Shown here: positions 35,151 through 43,144 of the stretch, piece after piece | Layout of the letters: each line of letters opens with the position of its first letter | How positions within the stretch are numbered: position 1 is the stretch's first letter | Origin: Bacillota bacterium | Lineage (GTDB): Bacteria > Bacillota > Sulfobacillia > JAJZYS01 > JAJZLH01 | Assembly (NCBI GenBank): GCA_021850485.1 | Contig: JAJZLY010000002.1 | Coordinates: 30,303-94,302 of the forward strand | Reading direction: 5' to 3' | Length of the DNA stretch: 64,000 nucleotides | Translations under genes and position numbers: made by a program | The notes under the pieces: generated by a model | Told to the model about the DNA's origin: nothing | Databases searched by the model: none | The model's input: the letters and a program-made list of their open reading frames with translations, nothing else

Positions 35151-37246
35151 CGCAGTTCAATCCCTTCCGGCCACAAGCGAAGCCCCAGTCTCTCGTCCCA
35201 GGTCCTCATCAACGGCGGACCGTGATGCACACTGATCCGATACTCGCCGGTGTACACCTGGCAGCCGGCCAGCACATGGCCGCCGATCACACTGCCGTCG
35301 GGACGGCCGCCCACCAAGTGCAGATGCGCAAAGGGCCGGCCCTCGAACATAGACAAGTTGCCGCTGAGACTCAAGATCTCCAGCGGCTCAGCGAAGACCA
35401 TCGGCTGGTACAGGCGCTGTTGCTGGTCAAAGAACGCCAGCTGAGCCTGGGTCAGCGAGCCGATGGCGCTGACCCAGGCCGTTTGTACGTCGTTGGCGAC
35501 GGCCCACTGTTGGAAAAATGTGATCAGATCCGCGCCCTGGGGAATGCGGCCCATCTCCATCGATATCCCCTCCTTGACGTCAGGCGGTTGCCCATCTCGC
35601 TCCGGCCCGGGTGATCCCAGCGCCAGGCGCAATGCCGAGACCTCCGAGATCGGCCGACTGCACTGCTGGTCTCGACATACCACAACTCCTGGCGCCAGTG
35701 GATCTGGGCGCAAGGTAGCTCCCGCCGGCAGATGCGCCACGACCACCGCTCGCAGCCGATCCGGCAATCCCGGTGGCAGACTGACTACCAGTGGCCGGAC
35801 CCGCGAGGCAACCAGCATCCGGCCATAGGCCGCACCGAGCATCCCCTGGTTCCTTGCCGCCCGGCAGGCAGCGGTCAGGGCGCCCTGCCAGGCACGGGCC
35901 ATCTCCGCATCGCCGTGGAGGTCGTCTAGTGCCGCTGCCAGCTGGCCAGCCAGGGCATTGACCTGAAGCGGGTACGAAGCTTGCAAGATGTGGCCTTCGC
36001 CAGCATCCATGCGATCTCGAAATCCCTGGGCGTCCAGGGCCCGCAGCAGAAGTTCAGCTGCGACCTGTGCCGCCTGCTCGTATTCCACCGCGGGAGCCAG
36101 TGCGTTGAAGAAGAGTGCGGCAAGACCCACCTCGGCGATGTCTTCGGTCAGGTTTTCGACGGCATCTCGGTGGTCGGTGTGGCGCAAGACGCCATCGGCC
36201 AGGCAGCGCTCGAGCAGGGTGCGAAAGGCCCGAGAGCCAGCCTGCGACCAGTCTGGCCTTTCGTAAACGATCCCGGCTGCGACCAGGGCCCGTGCCGCCC
36301 TGGCATTCCACCCGGCGTACAGGGTGCGGTCCACCAGCGGGGCCGCGGTGGCCCGTCGCTGCTCGGCGTCCAGCTGATAATAGGCTTGATCTGCATCCTG
36401 GCTGCCGGCCAAGCAGGCACCGTCGTAGAGGGTGCGCACCACATAGTCTGCCGTGCCCATGGCGGCCGACCTCAAGAGGGGCGAGGCCCGATCGCCCAGC
36501 CGCAACAGCACCTCCAAGAGGGCCGCTTGATCGTCCAGCATCTTTTCGTAATGCGGCTGAGACCAGTCGCGTTCCGTGCTGTAGCGAAAGAAGCCACCCT
36601 CGATCGGATCGTAAAGACCGCCCGAGACCATCGCCGTTAGGCTGGCCTCCACCATCTCACGAGAGGGGCCGGCCAGGGGCCCTAAGTCTAGATCTTGCAG
36701 TAAGCTCAGCACATCGGTGAGCGGGAACTTGGGTGCATGTCCGAAGCCGCCATGGCGCTGGTCGTATGCCTGGCTGATCTGCTGGTAGAGCGCTTCGAGG
36801 TCCTTTGCTTCCGGTTTGGCGGGGGACATCGGCTCCGGCTCCTGGCGCACTGTCTGCGAGCCGTGTTGACGAAAATAGGCAACCACCCGGTGGATCGTTT
36901 CCAGCATTTGCGCCGGCGGCAGGTAGGTGGCGCCCGTCAGCAGTTCGCCGTCCGCGTTCAAGAAGGCTGTGGTCGGCCAGCCTCCCATGTTGTAGCGGCG
37001 GTCGATGTCCGGCCGCTGGTCGGCATCGACCCGGATCGGCATCAGTTCTCGGCGGATCAGATCGATCACTGCTGGATCCGAGTAGGTGGTCTCATCCATA
37101 ACGTGACACCAGTGGCACCAGACTGCGGACAAAGACAGCAGCACCGGGCGGCCGTCCGCTTTGGCCTCGGCGAAGGCCTCAGCGCCCCACTCCCGCCAGC
37201 CGATCTGCGCCGCCTGATTCGCTCGGGGCGAGAACCGATGGGCCAT
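35147..37246 (-). CDS. YyaL/SPATA20-like thioredoxin-fold protein fused to DUF296 (PPC) domain
   Basis: A 699-residue ORF. Residues 1-160 are the DUF255 thioredoxin-like domain with WCHWCHVM in place of a CxxC site; residues about 170-520 resemble the alpha/alpha barrel of YyaL-type proteins. The last 137 residues form a DUF296/PPC domain (FAHLHLVGGRPDGSVIGGHVLAG). An ATG at 35560 with AAGGAGG shortly before it lies at the exact junction, so the DUF296 part may also be made separately (35147-35560). Both functions are poorly known. The stop overlaps the convergent AlkP-like gene by 4 nt. Confidence 0.85.
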   Translation of the reverse strand: MAHRFSPRANQAAQIGWREWGAEAFAEAKADGRPVLLSLSAVWCHWCHVMDETTYSDPAVIDLIRRELMPIRVDADQRPDIDRRYNMGGWPTTAFLNADGELLTGATYLPPAQMLETIHRVVAYFRQHGSQTVRQEPEPMSPAKPEAKDLEALYQQISQAYDQRHGGFGHAPKFPLTDVLSLLQDLDLGPLAGPSREMVEASLTAMVSGGLYDPIEGGFFRYSTERDWSQPHYEKMLDDQAALLEVLLRLGDRASPLLRSAAMGTADYVVRTLYDGACLAGSQDADQAYYQLDAEQRRATAAPLVDRTLYAGWNARAARALVAAGIVYERPDWSQAGSRAFRTLLERCLADGVLRHTDHRDAVENLTEDIAEVGLAALFFNALAPAVEYEQAAQVAAELLLRALDAQGFRDRMDAGEGHILQASYPLQVNALAGQLAAALDDLHGDAEMARAWQGALTAACRAARNQGMLGAAYGRMLVASRVRPLVVSLPPGLPDRLRAVVVAHLPAGATLRPDPLAPGVVVCRDQQCSRPISEVSALRLALGSPGPERDGQPPDVKEGISMEMGRIPQGADLITFFQQWAVANDVQTAWVSAIGSLTQAQLAFFDQQQRLYQPMVFAEPLEILSLSGNLSMFEGRPFAHLHLVGGRPDGSVIGGHVLAGCQVYTGEYRISVHHGPPLMRTWDERLGLRLWPEGIELR

Positions 37247-37303
37247 GGTGATCCCCCCGTCGTTCCCTTAACCGCTACAATGGACGCATCTCGGGAGGTG
37301 TCA

Positions 37304-38014
37304 ATGTTGCGCCTGCGCCTTTTGTTCTTCGCCCAGGCCGCCCAGCAGGCCGGCCAGAGCGAGACCCGATGGGAAGTGGCGGAAGGAGCCACCCTGGCCA
37401 CCGTCCGCCAGCTCCTGAGTGAACGCTACGGCAGCGGCTTTGCTCGCTTCGGGCTAGCTCGCAACCTGGATTGGGCAGATGACTCCACTGCGCTGCAAGA
37501 TGGCGATGAGGTGGCGGTGTTGCCGCCAGTCTCTGGCGGCGGCCAGTTGATCACCGAGCAACCGCTTGACCCTGGGGCGTTGATTGCAGCGGTGTCACGG
37601 TCGGGAGCGGGAGCGATCGCCCTGTTCGTCGGCGTGGTGCGCGATCAATTCCAGGGTACGGCAACGGCCGCTTGCCGTTATCAGGCCTATCCAGAAATGG
37701 CGGAGCGGGTCCTCTCCCAGATTTTGACCGAGGTGGCGGCAACAGATCCAGATCTGCGCATCGTCGCCCGCCACCGCATCGGAGAGCTGGCTGTCGGTGA
37801 GGCCTCACTGATCGTGGCCGCCTCCTCCCCGCATCGCCAGGCCGCCTTTGCCGCTTGCCGTCAGACCGTTGAGGAGATCAAGATCCGCCTGCCGGTCTGG
37901 AAACAGGAGTTGACGGCCCAGGGAGCGGTTTGGCATGAAGATGGTCAGCTCCCCTCTGCCGCCAAGCGATCGACCAGCGAATCGACCAGCGACGGTAACA
38001 CCGAAAACGTATAG
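37304..38014 (+). CDS. moaDE: MoaD-MoaE fusion (molybdopterin synthase)
   Basis: Molybdopterin synthase inserts two sulfurs into cyclic pyranopterin monophosphate. Here both subunits are in one 236-residue chain: a ubiquitin-like MoaD part (1-80, ending at AVLPPVSGGG) and a MoaE part (IALFVGVVRDQFQG, YPEMAER, VARHRIGELAVGEASLIVAASSPHR, IKIRLPVWKQE). The Gly-Gly that must carry a thiocarboxylate is therefore internal unless the chain is cleaved. GGGAGG lies 5 nt before the ATG. The last 70 nt overlap the convergent RocB-like gene. Confidence 0.93.
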   Translation: MLRLRLLFFAQAAQQAGQSETRWEVAEGATLATVRQLLSERYGSGFARFGLARNLDWADDSTALQDGDEVAVLPPVSGGGQLITEQPLDPGALIAAVSRSGAGAIALFVGVVRDQFQGTATAACRYQAYPEMAERVLSQILTEVAATDPDLRIVARHRIGELAVGEASLIVAASSPHRQAAFAACRQTVEEIKIRLPVWKQELTAQGAVWHEDGQLPSAAKRSTSESTSDGNTENV

Positions 38015-39495
38015 CGGCGCTCCAGGCGCTCATCGGCCCGATGCGCACCGTCTCCGCAGGGGCCGGCCAAGATCACCTCACCTGGTGCCAACACCGGTGG
38101 GTCTGGCGTCTTGCCCAGCAACTGGGGCAAGTCGGCGAGCACTTTGCGGTCTTGCTGATCGGGAGAATCGACCATGAAACTCAGATCCGAGATAAAGGGA
38201 AAGTGCCCTGCGTTCACAACTGGTTGGCCCTGTGCCGCCAGCCCATTCAGCCGATGGGATAGTGCAGCGCTACTGGTCACCCGGGGAATCGGCGGTGCTG
38301 CCACATAGACAACCACCGCCGGCGCCGTCCCGGTCAGAGCAACCAGCCGCTCCACCAGGCGCCGATTGAGCTGGTGCGGCTGTTGTCCGGCCAGGCGGGC
38401 GGCTTGCCGTTCCAACGAACGGCGCACGGCCCCGCTGGCCGCCTGCCAGAGCTCGCTCCAGGTGCAGACGCTAACTGGCCAGCCCCGGCTCAGTCCCCGC
38501 ATCTCGGCCTCCTGGGCGGCCACCGCCTGGCGGATCTCGGCAAGCATGGTCTGCAGCCGCTCACTCGGTGCCGAGCGCACCTGCAGCAGATTGTACAGGG
38601 CGTGGGCTGCGATCGGCGTCTGCACGTCGTAGCGCCGCTTGTCATCGGACTGGGACAAGGTGACGACCACCGGCGCTGTTTCGCCATCGGCGGTGCGATC
38701 TGCCAGGTGCGGGCGGTAGGTCAGGGCGGTCGTGATCCCAGCCAGAAGACGGTTGGGGTCGAGTCCAGCCTCCGGCTCGCCGGCATGGGACACAACCCCA
38801 AAAACCGATACACCGAGCAGCACTTTGCCAACGCTGGCGCTGTAGATGCGCCTTGGCTGACCCTCAGTGATGCTGGCCGTGAAATCAGTCTTGATCACCC
38901 CGGCCAGCTGCAACCCGCGTTCGCTGCAAAACCGGCTGATCCAAGGTCCAACCGTCCGTGCCCCCAGCGACGTGGCCTCCTCGTCGGCGCAGGCCGCAAA
39001 CAGGAGATGGGGTCCTGACACCTGATCTCGGGCTCGGCGCAACAAGACGCCGGCTGCCACCGCCAACCCACTTTTCATGTCCAGCACACCGCGGCCGAAC
39101 AGCCACTCGCCGCCCTGCGCCAGTTCAGCCATGGCACCACCCATCGCCCCCTTGGCGATGCGCTCGGTGAGTGCGAGCGGATCGGTGGCCAAGGGCCGCA
39201 GGGCACCGTAATCGGCTGTGCCCACGGTGTCGACGTGGCCCAGCAACACCACCACCTGCCGGTTGGTACCCGCAAGGTGGCAGATCAAATTGGGCCGGTG
39301 CAGACGATCATGATCGGACACCACCGTGCGCACATCTAGCCGAGACCGCTGGTCGGTGCGCCTGATATGCTCGGCCAGGGCTGCGACCACCGCCGCCTCA
39401 CCGGCGCCGCCGGTAACCGATGCGATCCGGCACAGTCGGATGGTCAGCGCCTCCATCTGAGCGCTCTCGGAGTCGGTCAGATCAGGCCCTGACAC
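37945..39495 (-). CDS. rocB: M20-family peptidase, RocB-like
   Basis: A 516-residue zinc metallopeptidase of family M20, most like Bacillus RocB (linked to arginine use). Metal-site motifs are LLGHVDTVG, GRGVLDMKSGLAV and CADEEATSLG, and a lid domain follows. Substrate unproven. GTG at 39495 overlaps the ctaB stop by 14 nt; an ATG 13 codons later could also be used. No other arginine genes are nearby, so the symbol is only a resemblance. Confidence 0.82.
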   Translation of the reverse strand: MSGPDLTDSESAQMEALTIRLCRIASVTGGAGEAAVVAALAEHIRRTDQRSRLDVRTVVSDHDRLHRPNLICHLAGTNRQVVVLLGHVDTVGTADYGALRPLATDPLALTERIAKGAMGGAMAELAQGGEWLFGRGVLDMKSGLAVAAGVLLRRARDQVSGPHLLFAACADEEATSLGARTVGPWISRFCSERGLQLAGVIKTDFTASITEGQPRRIYSASVGKVLLGVSVFGVVSHAGEPEAGLDPNRLLAGITTALTYRPHLADRTADGETAPVVVTLSQSDDKRRYDVQTPIAAHALYNLLQVRSAPSERLQTMLAEIRQAVAAQEAEMRGLSRGWPVSVCTWSELWQAASGAVRRSLERQAARLAGQQPHQLNRRLVERLVALTGTAPAVVVYVAAPPIPRVTSSAALSHRLNGLAAQGQPVVNAGHFPFISDLSFMVDSPDQQDRKVLADLPQLLGKTPDPPVLAPGEVILAGPCGDGAHRADERLERRYTFSVLPSLVDSLVDRLAAEGS

Positions 39496-40405
39496 TCAAC
39501 ACCACGGCCGCGAACAAGACGGTGAGGTAGATCAGGGAGTAGCGAAACGTGATGCGCGCCCATCGGAAGTCCGGCGGATGCTCAAACAGTTGCAGGGCGC
39601 AGACCACGATGAAGCCGCCACCCAGGGTGGCCGCCACCCACAGATAGAGGGCGCTGACCGTGCCCGTGGTGTACAGCAGTAGCGACGAGACCAGCAGCGC
39701 TACGGTGTACAGCAGGCTCTGCCACTTGGTGACGCGGTCACCGGCGACCACCGGCAGCATCGGAATCGAGGCCCGCCGATAGTCGTCTTGCCGGTAGAGG
39801 GCGAGCGCCCAAAAGTGGGGCGGCGTCCACAGGAAGATGATCAAGAACAAGAGCACCGGCGCCAGAGCCAAGTGCCCGGTGACCGCTGCCCAGCCGACCA
39901 GGGGCGGGAAGGCACCGGCGCCGCCGCCGATCACGATGTTTTGCGGTGTTCTGCGCTTTAGCCAGATGGTGTAGATGAAAACGTAATAGATGTACCCGGC
40001 GAGTGCTGCCAGAGCGGCCACCCAGCCGGCTGCCAGGAACAGAAGTGCGGTCGATACCACACCAGCTGCGATGCCAAAGGCCAGGGCATACGTCGCCGGC
40101 AGGCGGCCAGAGGGTACCGGGCGGCTCTTGGTGCGCTCCATCAACGGGTCGATGTCGCGGTCATACCACATGTTGACGGCGTTGGCGCCACCGGCAGAAA
40201 GACCAAGTCCGAGCATCGTGAACAGCACCAGCCCGGTGTTTGGCCAGCCATGAGCCGCCAGCACCATGGCACATAGCGCCGTGACCAAGAGCAATAGAAC
40301 GATCCGCGGCTTGGTCAGCTCCAGATAAGTCGCCAACAGGCCGCTTAGGCCAGGTCGGCTAGCTGACGGCGCGAGCGCCTGATCGGTCTCCACTTCGTGG
40401 TCCAC
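39482..40405 (-). CDS. ctaB: Protoheme IX farnesyltransferase (heme O synthase)
   Basis: CtaB, about 307 residues, adds a farnesyl group to heme b to give heme O for heme-copper oxidases. It is a UbiA-fold membrane enzyme with nine helices; the diphosphate-binding motif NMWYDRDIDPLMERT and the second loop YRQDDYRRA are present. GTG at 40405 follows GAGG by 8 nt; an earlier in-frame GTG has no ribosome-binding site. It implies an aerobic terminal oxidase elsewhere in the genome. Confidence 0.94.
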   Translation of the reverse strand: MDHEVETDQALAPSASRPGLSGLLATYLELTKPRIVLLLLVTALCAMVLAAHGWPNTGLVLFTMLGLGLSAGGANAVNMWYDRDIDPLMERTKSRPVPSGRLPATYALAFGIAAGVVSTALLFLAAGWVAALAALAGYIYYVFIYTIWLKRRTPQNIVIGGGAGAFPPLVGWAAVTGHLALAPVLLFLIIFLWTPPHFWALALYRQDDYRRASIPMLPVVAGDRVTKWQSLLYTVALLVSSLLLYTTGTVSALYLWVAATLGGGFIVVCALQLFEHPPDFRWARITFRYSLIYLTVLFAAVVLSVRA

Positions 40406-40462
40406 GTATTCGCCTCGAATATGCAAAGAAGTTGAACACTGCGAAGCGTACCACAAACCCTC

Positions 40463-41080
40463 TTAGCGCAGGGCGATCGCCAGGGCATAGCTCGCATCGA
40501 GTTGGGCGTAGGGACCGATCAGGGCCGGGCTGGGCGGCTCAATCAGCAGCCAATGCAGGCCCCCATTGCGCCCGGTGACAACCAGCCAACCAGATACCTG
40601 GGCCAAGGGGCCGACGCCCAGCTGGGCACGCCAGCTGGTGAGCACCGCCGCACTGATGCTGCCCATTTGCCAATTGGCAAGCTTGACCAGGCCCAGGGCG
40701 GTCGAAATCTGGGTGCCTTGAGCGGCGCTCAGCGTCGGTCTTTGGAGATCGATGCCGATGAACAATACCTGCTGTGCGAGTTCACGGTTGTTACGGTCCG
40801 CCTGGGCGATCTCGGCTGCCATCGACCGGGCGCCGGGCGCCGTGGCAGCCGAAAAAAAGACCAGCACCGTCGCCGCCGGTGGTGTCACCCGCTGCACGTT
40901 GCCCACATTCGGATAGCTGATCATCTGATCCGTAAGCTTGCCACTGAGTGGACGGATGGTGGCTGCGGCACGAGCTCGGGCCATCGCCTGCTGGCCCGTT
41001 GCCGGGCGGCTCAAGGACACGGCCCAGGCTAGCGCTAGGACGAGCACCAGACCCAAGGCGATCTTAGAGATGATGCTCAG
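40463..41080 (-). CDS. SCO/thioredoxin-like protein lacking copper ligands (likely CTG start)
   Basis: A 205-residue membrane-anchored protein (helix at 5-24). The rest has the SCO1/SenC layout: a first strand before VLVFFSAATAPGARS, FIGIDLQRPT in the place of the SCO 'SVDPxRDT', and NWQMGSISA like 'W..LTG'. The CxxxC copper pair and later His are absent (Ala, Gly, Ser instead), so it is probably not a copper chaperone. CTG at 41080 sits exactly 7 nt after GGAGG, and a TATAAT lies just upstream. It is next to ctaB, which suggests a link to oxidase assembly. Confidence 0.6.
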   Translation of the reverse strand: MSIISKIALGLVLVLALAWAVSLSRPATGQQAMARARAAATIRPLSGKLTDQMISYPNVGNVQRVTPPAATVLVFFSAATAPGARSMAAEIAQADRNNRELAQQVLFIGIDLQRPTLSAAQGTQISTALGLVKLANWQMGSISAAVLTSWRAQLGVGPLAQVSGWLVVTGRNGGLHWLLIEPPSPALIGPYAQLDASYALAIALR

Positions 41081-41101
41081 ACGCCCACCTCCCTGGCTGG
41101 C

Positions 41102-41107
41102 ATTATA
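41102..41107 (-). promoter_or_regulatory. Probable -10 box of SCO-like gene
   Basis: TATAAT on the minus strand just upstream of the GGAGG of the SCO-like gene; the transcript would have a very short leader. A matching -35 is weak. Confidence 0.45.
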
Positions 41108-41178
41108 GGCACTGCCCGGCGGCGACGGCAGGAATCGCAAGCTGTGAGCGGGAAGCGCCTGGCCCGAGGAGGCTTGAT

Positions 41179-42531
41179 ATGTCCACGCTGCGCCGAGTGC
41201 TCGGCTACCGCACCGCCACTTCGACCAGCGCCGGTCTTGCCTTCGCCGCCATCAACTTTCTGGCCGCCGTGCAAGTGGCCGGCTACATGCTGGGAGACGG
41301 CGCCTGGATCGCCCTGGTCATCGCCGGGGCGCTGTGCTTGCTGTCAGCCGCCAACTTCTCCGAGCTAAACGGTGTCTTGCCCTCCGCAGCCGGCATTCGG
41401 GTGTGGACCAGGCAAGGCATTGGCGACCGCTTCTCCCTGACCTTCACCTTGGTTTATCTGACCACCATCTTGGCGGTGATCGCCGCCGATAGTTTCGTGC
41501 TAGGCACCGCGATCCAGGCGGCGATTCCCGGCATCAGCGGATTTTTCTGGATCTGCGCCTTCCTGCTTGTGACCCTGGCTGCCAATCTGCGCGGCGTGAA
41601 GGTGGCAGGGCTGGTCCAAGACCTCACCACCTACCTGCTGCTACTCTCTTTGGCCGCCATCTCGGTGATGGTGCTGGTCCAGGTCCACCATCCCTTCATC
41701 ACGCCGTTTTCACCGCGCGGCAACCTGTTCGAGGCGGTCGCCGTCGGCGTGTTCATCTTCGTCGGATTCGAGTGGGTGACGCCGCTAGCCGAGGAGATGA
41801 CCGACACCCGGGCCATCTCCCGCGGCATGTTTACGGCACTCGGTCTGATCGCCGTCGCCTTTGGCCTATTCATGCTGGCCATGACCCATCTGCTCGGCGA
41901 CCACGCCTTGAGCACCAGCCTCGTACCCCAACTCTTGATCGGCCGAGCGGCCTTTGGCGACTTCGGCTTCTGGTGGATGCTCTTGGTCACCGTGATTACA
42001 GCTGGCACCACGTTCAACGGGAGCTTTGTGTCAGCCAGCCGTCTTCTATACGCCATGTCCCGGGAGCGCACGCTCCCCGCCTGGCTTGGTCGGCTGAACC
42101 AGCGCTTCGTTCCCGCCAACGCCCTCTGGGCGCTTTTTTCCATCTCAGTTGTGCTGGCCGCCGTCGTCTACCTGAGCCGCCTGTATCAGGTCTTGATCTA
42201 CGCCGGCTCGTCTTTGGAGGCGATCATGTACGTGGTCGCTGCCTTGGCCGTCCTCGGCCTGCAGCGCAGACTACCGGACGCCGCCCGCAGCTTCCACCTG
42301 CCATTTGGCAAGCTGATCCCGCTGGTCACCATTCCCGTATTCGGGATCCTGGCGCTAGGGGCCGTAACGGCTACCGCCGGGTTGCCCGGCAACTTCCCGT
42401 GGACGGTGCCGCTGCTGCTTGCAGTGGCAGTGGTGGCGATCTTATACGTCTTCCTCTACGCCCCCCGCCTCAAGCGGGCCGGGCCAGGCGCTGGCGCACC
42501 ACCCTCGGGATCCGGGCCGCAGCGACCCTAG
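41179..42531 (+). CDS. APC-family amino acid permease
   Basis: A 450-residue transporter with about 12 helices of the amino acid-polyamine-organocation superfamily. The first helix carries the unwound segment (TSAGLAFAAINFLAAVQ), and FIFVGFEWVTPLAEE resembles the family's sixth helix; SRLLYAMSRERTLPAWLGRL is the conserved loop after helix 8. GAGGAGG is 6 nt upstream of the ATG. It is a single gene, with its stop overlapping the convergent rhomboid-like gene. Substrate unknown. Confidence 0.87.
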   Translation: MSTLRRVLGYRTATSTSAGLAFAAINFLAAVQVAGYMLGDGAWIALVIAGALCLLSAANFSELNGVLPSAAGIRVWTRQGIGDRFSLTFTLVYLTTILAVIAADSFVLGTAIQAAIPGISGFFWICAFLLVTLAANLRGVKVAGLVQDLTTYLLLLSLAAISVMVLVQVHHPFITPFSPRGNLFEAVAVGVFIFVGFEWVTPLAEEMTDTRAISRGMFTALGLIAVAFGLFMLAMTHLLGDHALSTSLVPQLLIGRAAFGDFGFWWMLLVTVITAGTTFNGSFVSASRLLYAMSRERTLPAWLGRLNQRFVPANALWALFSISVVLAAVVYLSRLYQVLIYAGSSLEAIMYVVAALAVLGLQRRLPDAARSFHLPFGKLIPLVTIPVFGILALGAVTATAGLPGNFPWTVPLLLAVAVVAILYVFLYAPRLKRAGPGAGAPPSGSGPQRP

Positions 42532-43127
42532 CGCTCTCCGTAGCGTAGCGCCAGGGAGAGCCCCCAGCCCATGGCCAAGGCTCCGACCATGCCGCCGATC
42601 ACCACTGGGTCAAACCCGGACAGCACAATGTTCAAGATCAGCAGTACAGCCAGCCAGCCCAAAGGACCGGACATGCTGAAGTGCATGCCCCGGCCACTCA
42701 TGGTATGGGCCAAGATGCCGGCCAGGGCGAACGGCGCAAACGTGGATGCAATCGGGAAGCCGCCAATGGTCTGCGCCACCAGGGCGCCGAAGCCACCGGC
42801 CACGAAGAAGATGACAAGATACTTCCAGGGCTGATCCAGTAGCTCCACCTGACTGCCGACCAGCCAAATGAAGAGGCCGCTGAAAATGAGTCCGATCACG
42901 CCAGCCGGAGTGATGGCGGTGGCCAGATCAAACAGGTACGAGCCGAGTACGGGAATCGCCAGCAGCAGGCGGAGCACGCCGTTTCCGACCACCATCATGA
43001 CAGCGGTGGCGATGATCAGGCCTACTGTGACCGGATAACTGCCAAGCCCGCCTCCAATCGGCCGTCCCGCTTGTTTGCGGCTTTGTCTCGCCTGCTCGCG
43101 CCAATATTTCCTGGTATCCGGATCCAT
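42528..43127 (-). CDS. Rhomboid-like membrane protein, probably without protease activity
   Basis: A 199-residue protein with five or six helices and a basic N-terminus. The layout (GLFIWLVGSQVE, FVAGGFGALVAQ, then VIGGMVGALAMGWGL near the end) resembles bacterial rhomboids, but the GxSG serine and the final helix histidine are not seen. It is therefore a rhomboid-like pseudoprotease or another small membrane family. The ATG at 43127 follows AAGGCGGTGG; it lies 17 nt after the oxidoreductase gene and is likely co-transcribed. Confidence 0.55.
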   Translation of the reverse strand: MDPDTRKYWREQARQSRKQAGRPIGGGLGSYPVTVGLIIATAVMMVVGNGVLRLLLAIPVLGSYLFDLATAITPAGVIGLIFSGLFIWLVGSQVELLDQPWKYLVIFFVAGGFGALVAQTIGGFPIASTFAPFALAGILAHTMSGRGMHFSMSGPLGWLAVLLILNIVLSGFDPVVIGGMVGALAMGWGLSLALRYGER

Positions 43128-43144
43128 CGGTCCACCGCCTTTTG

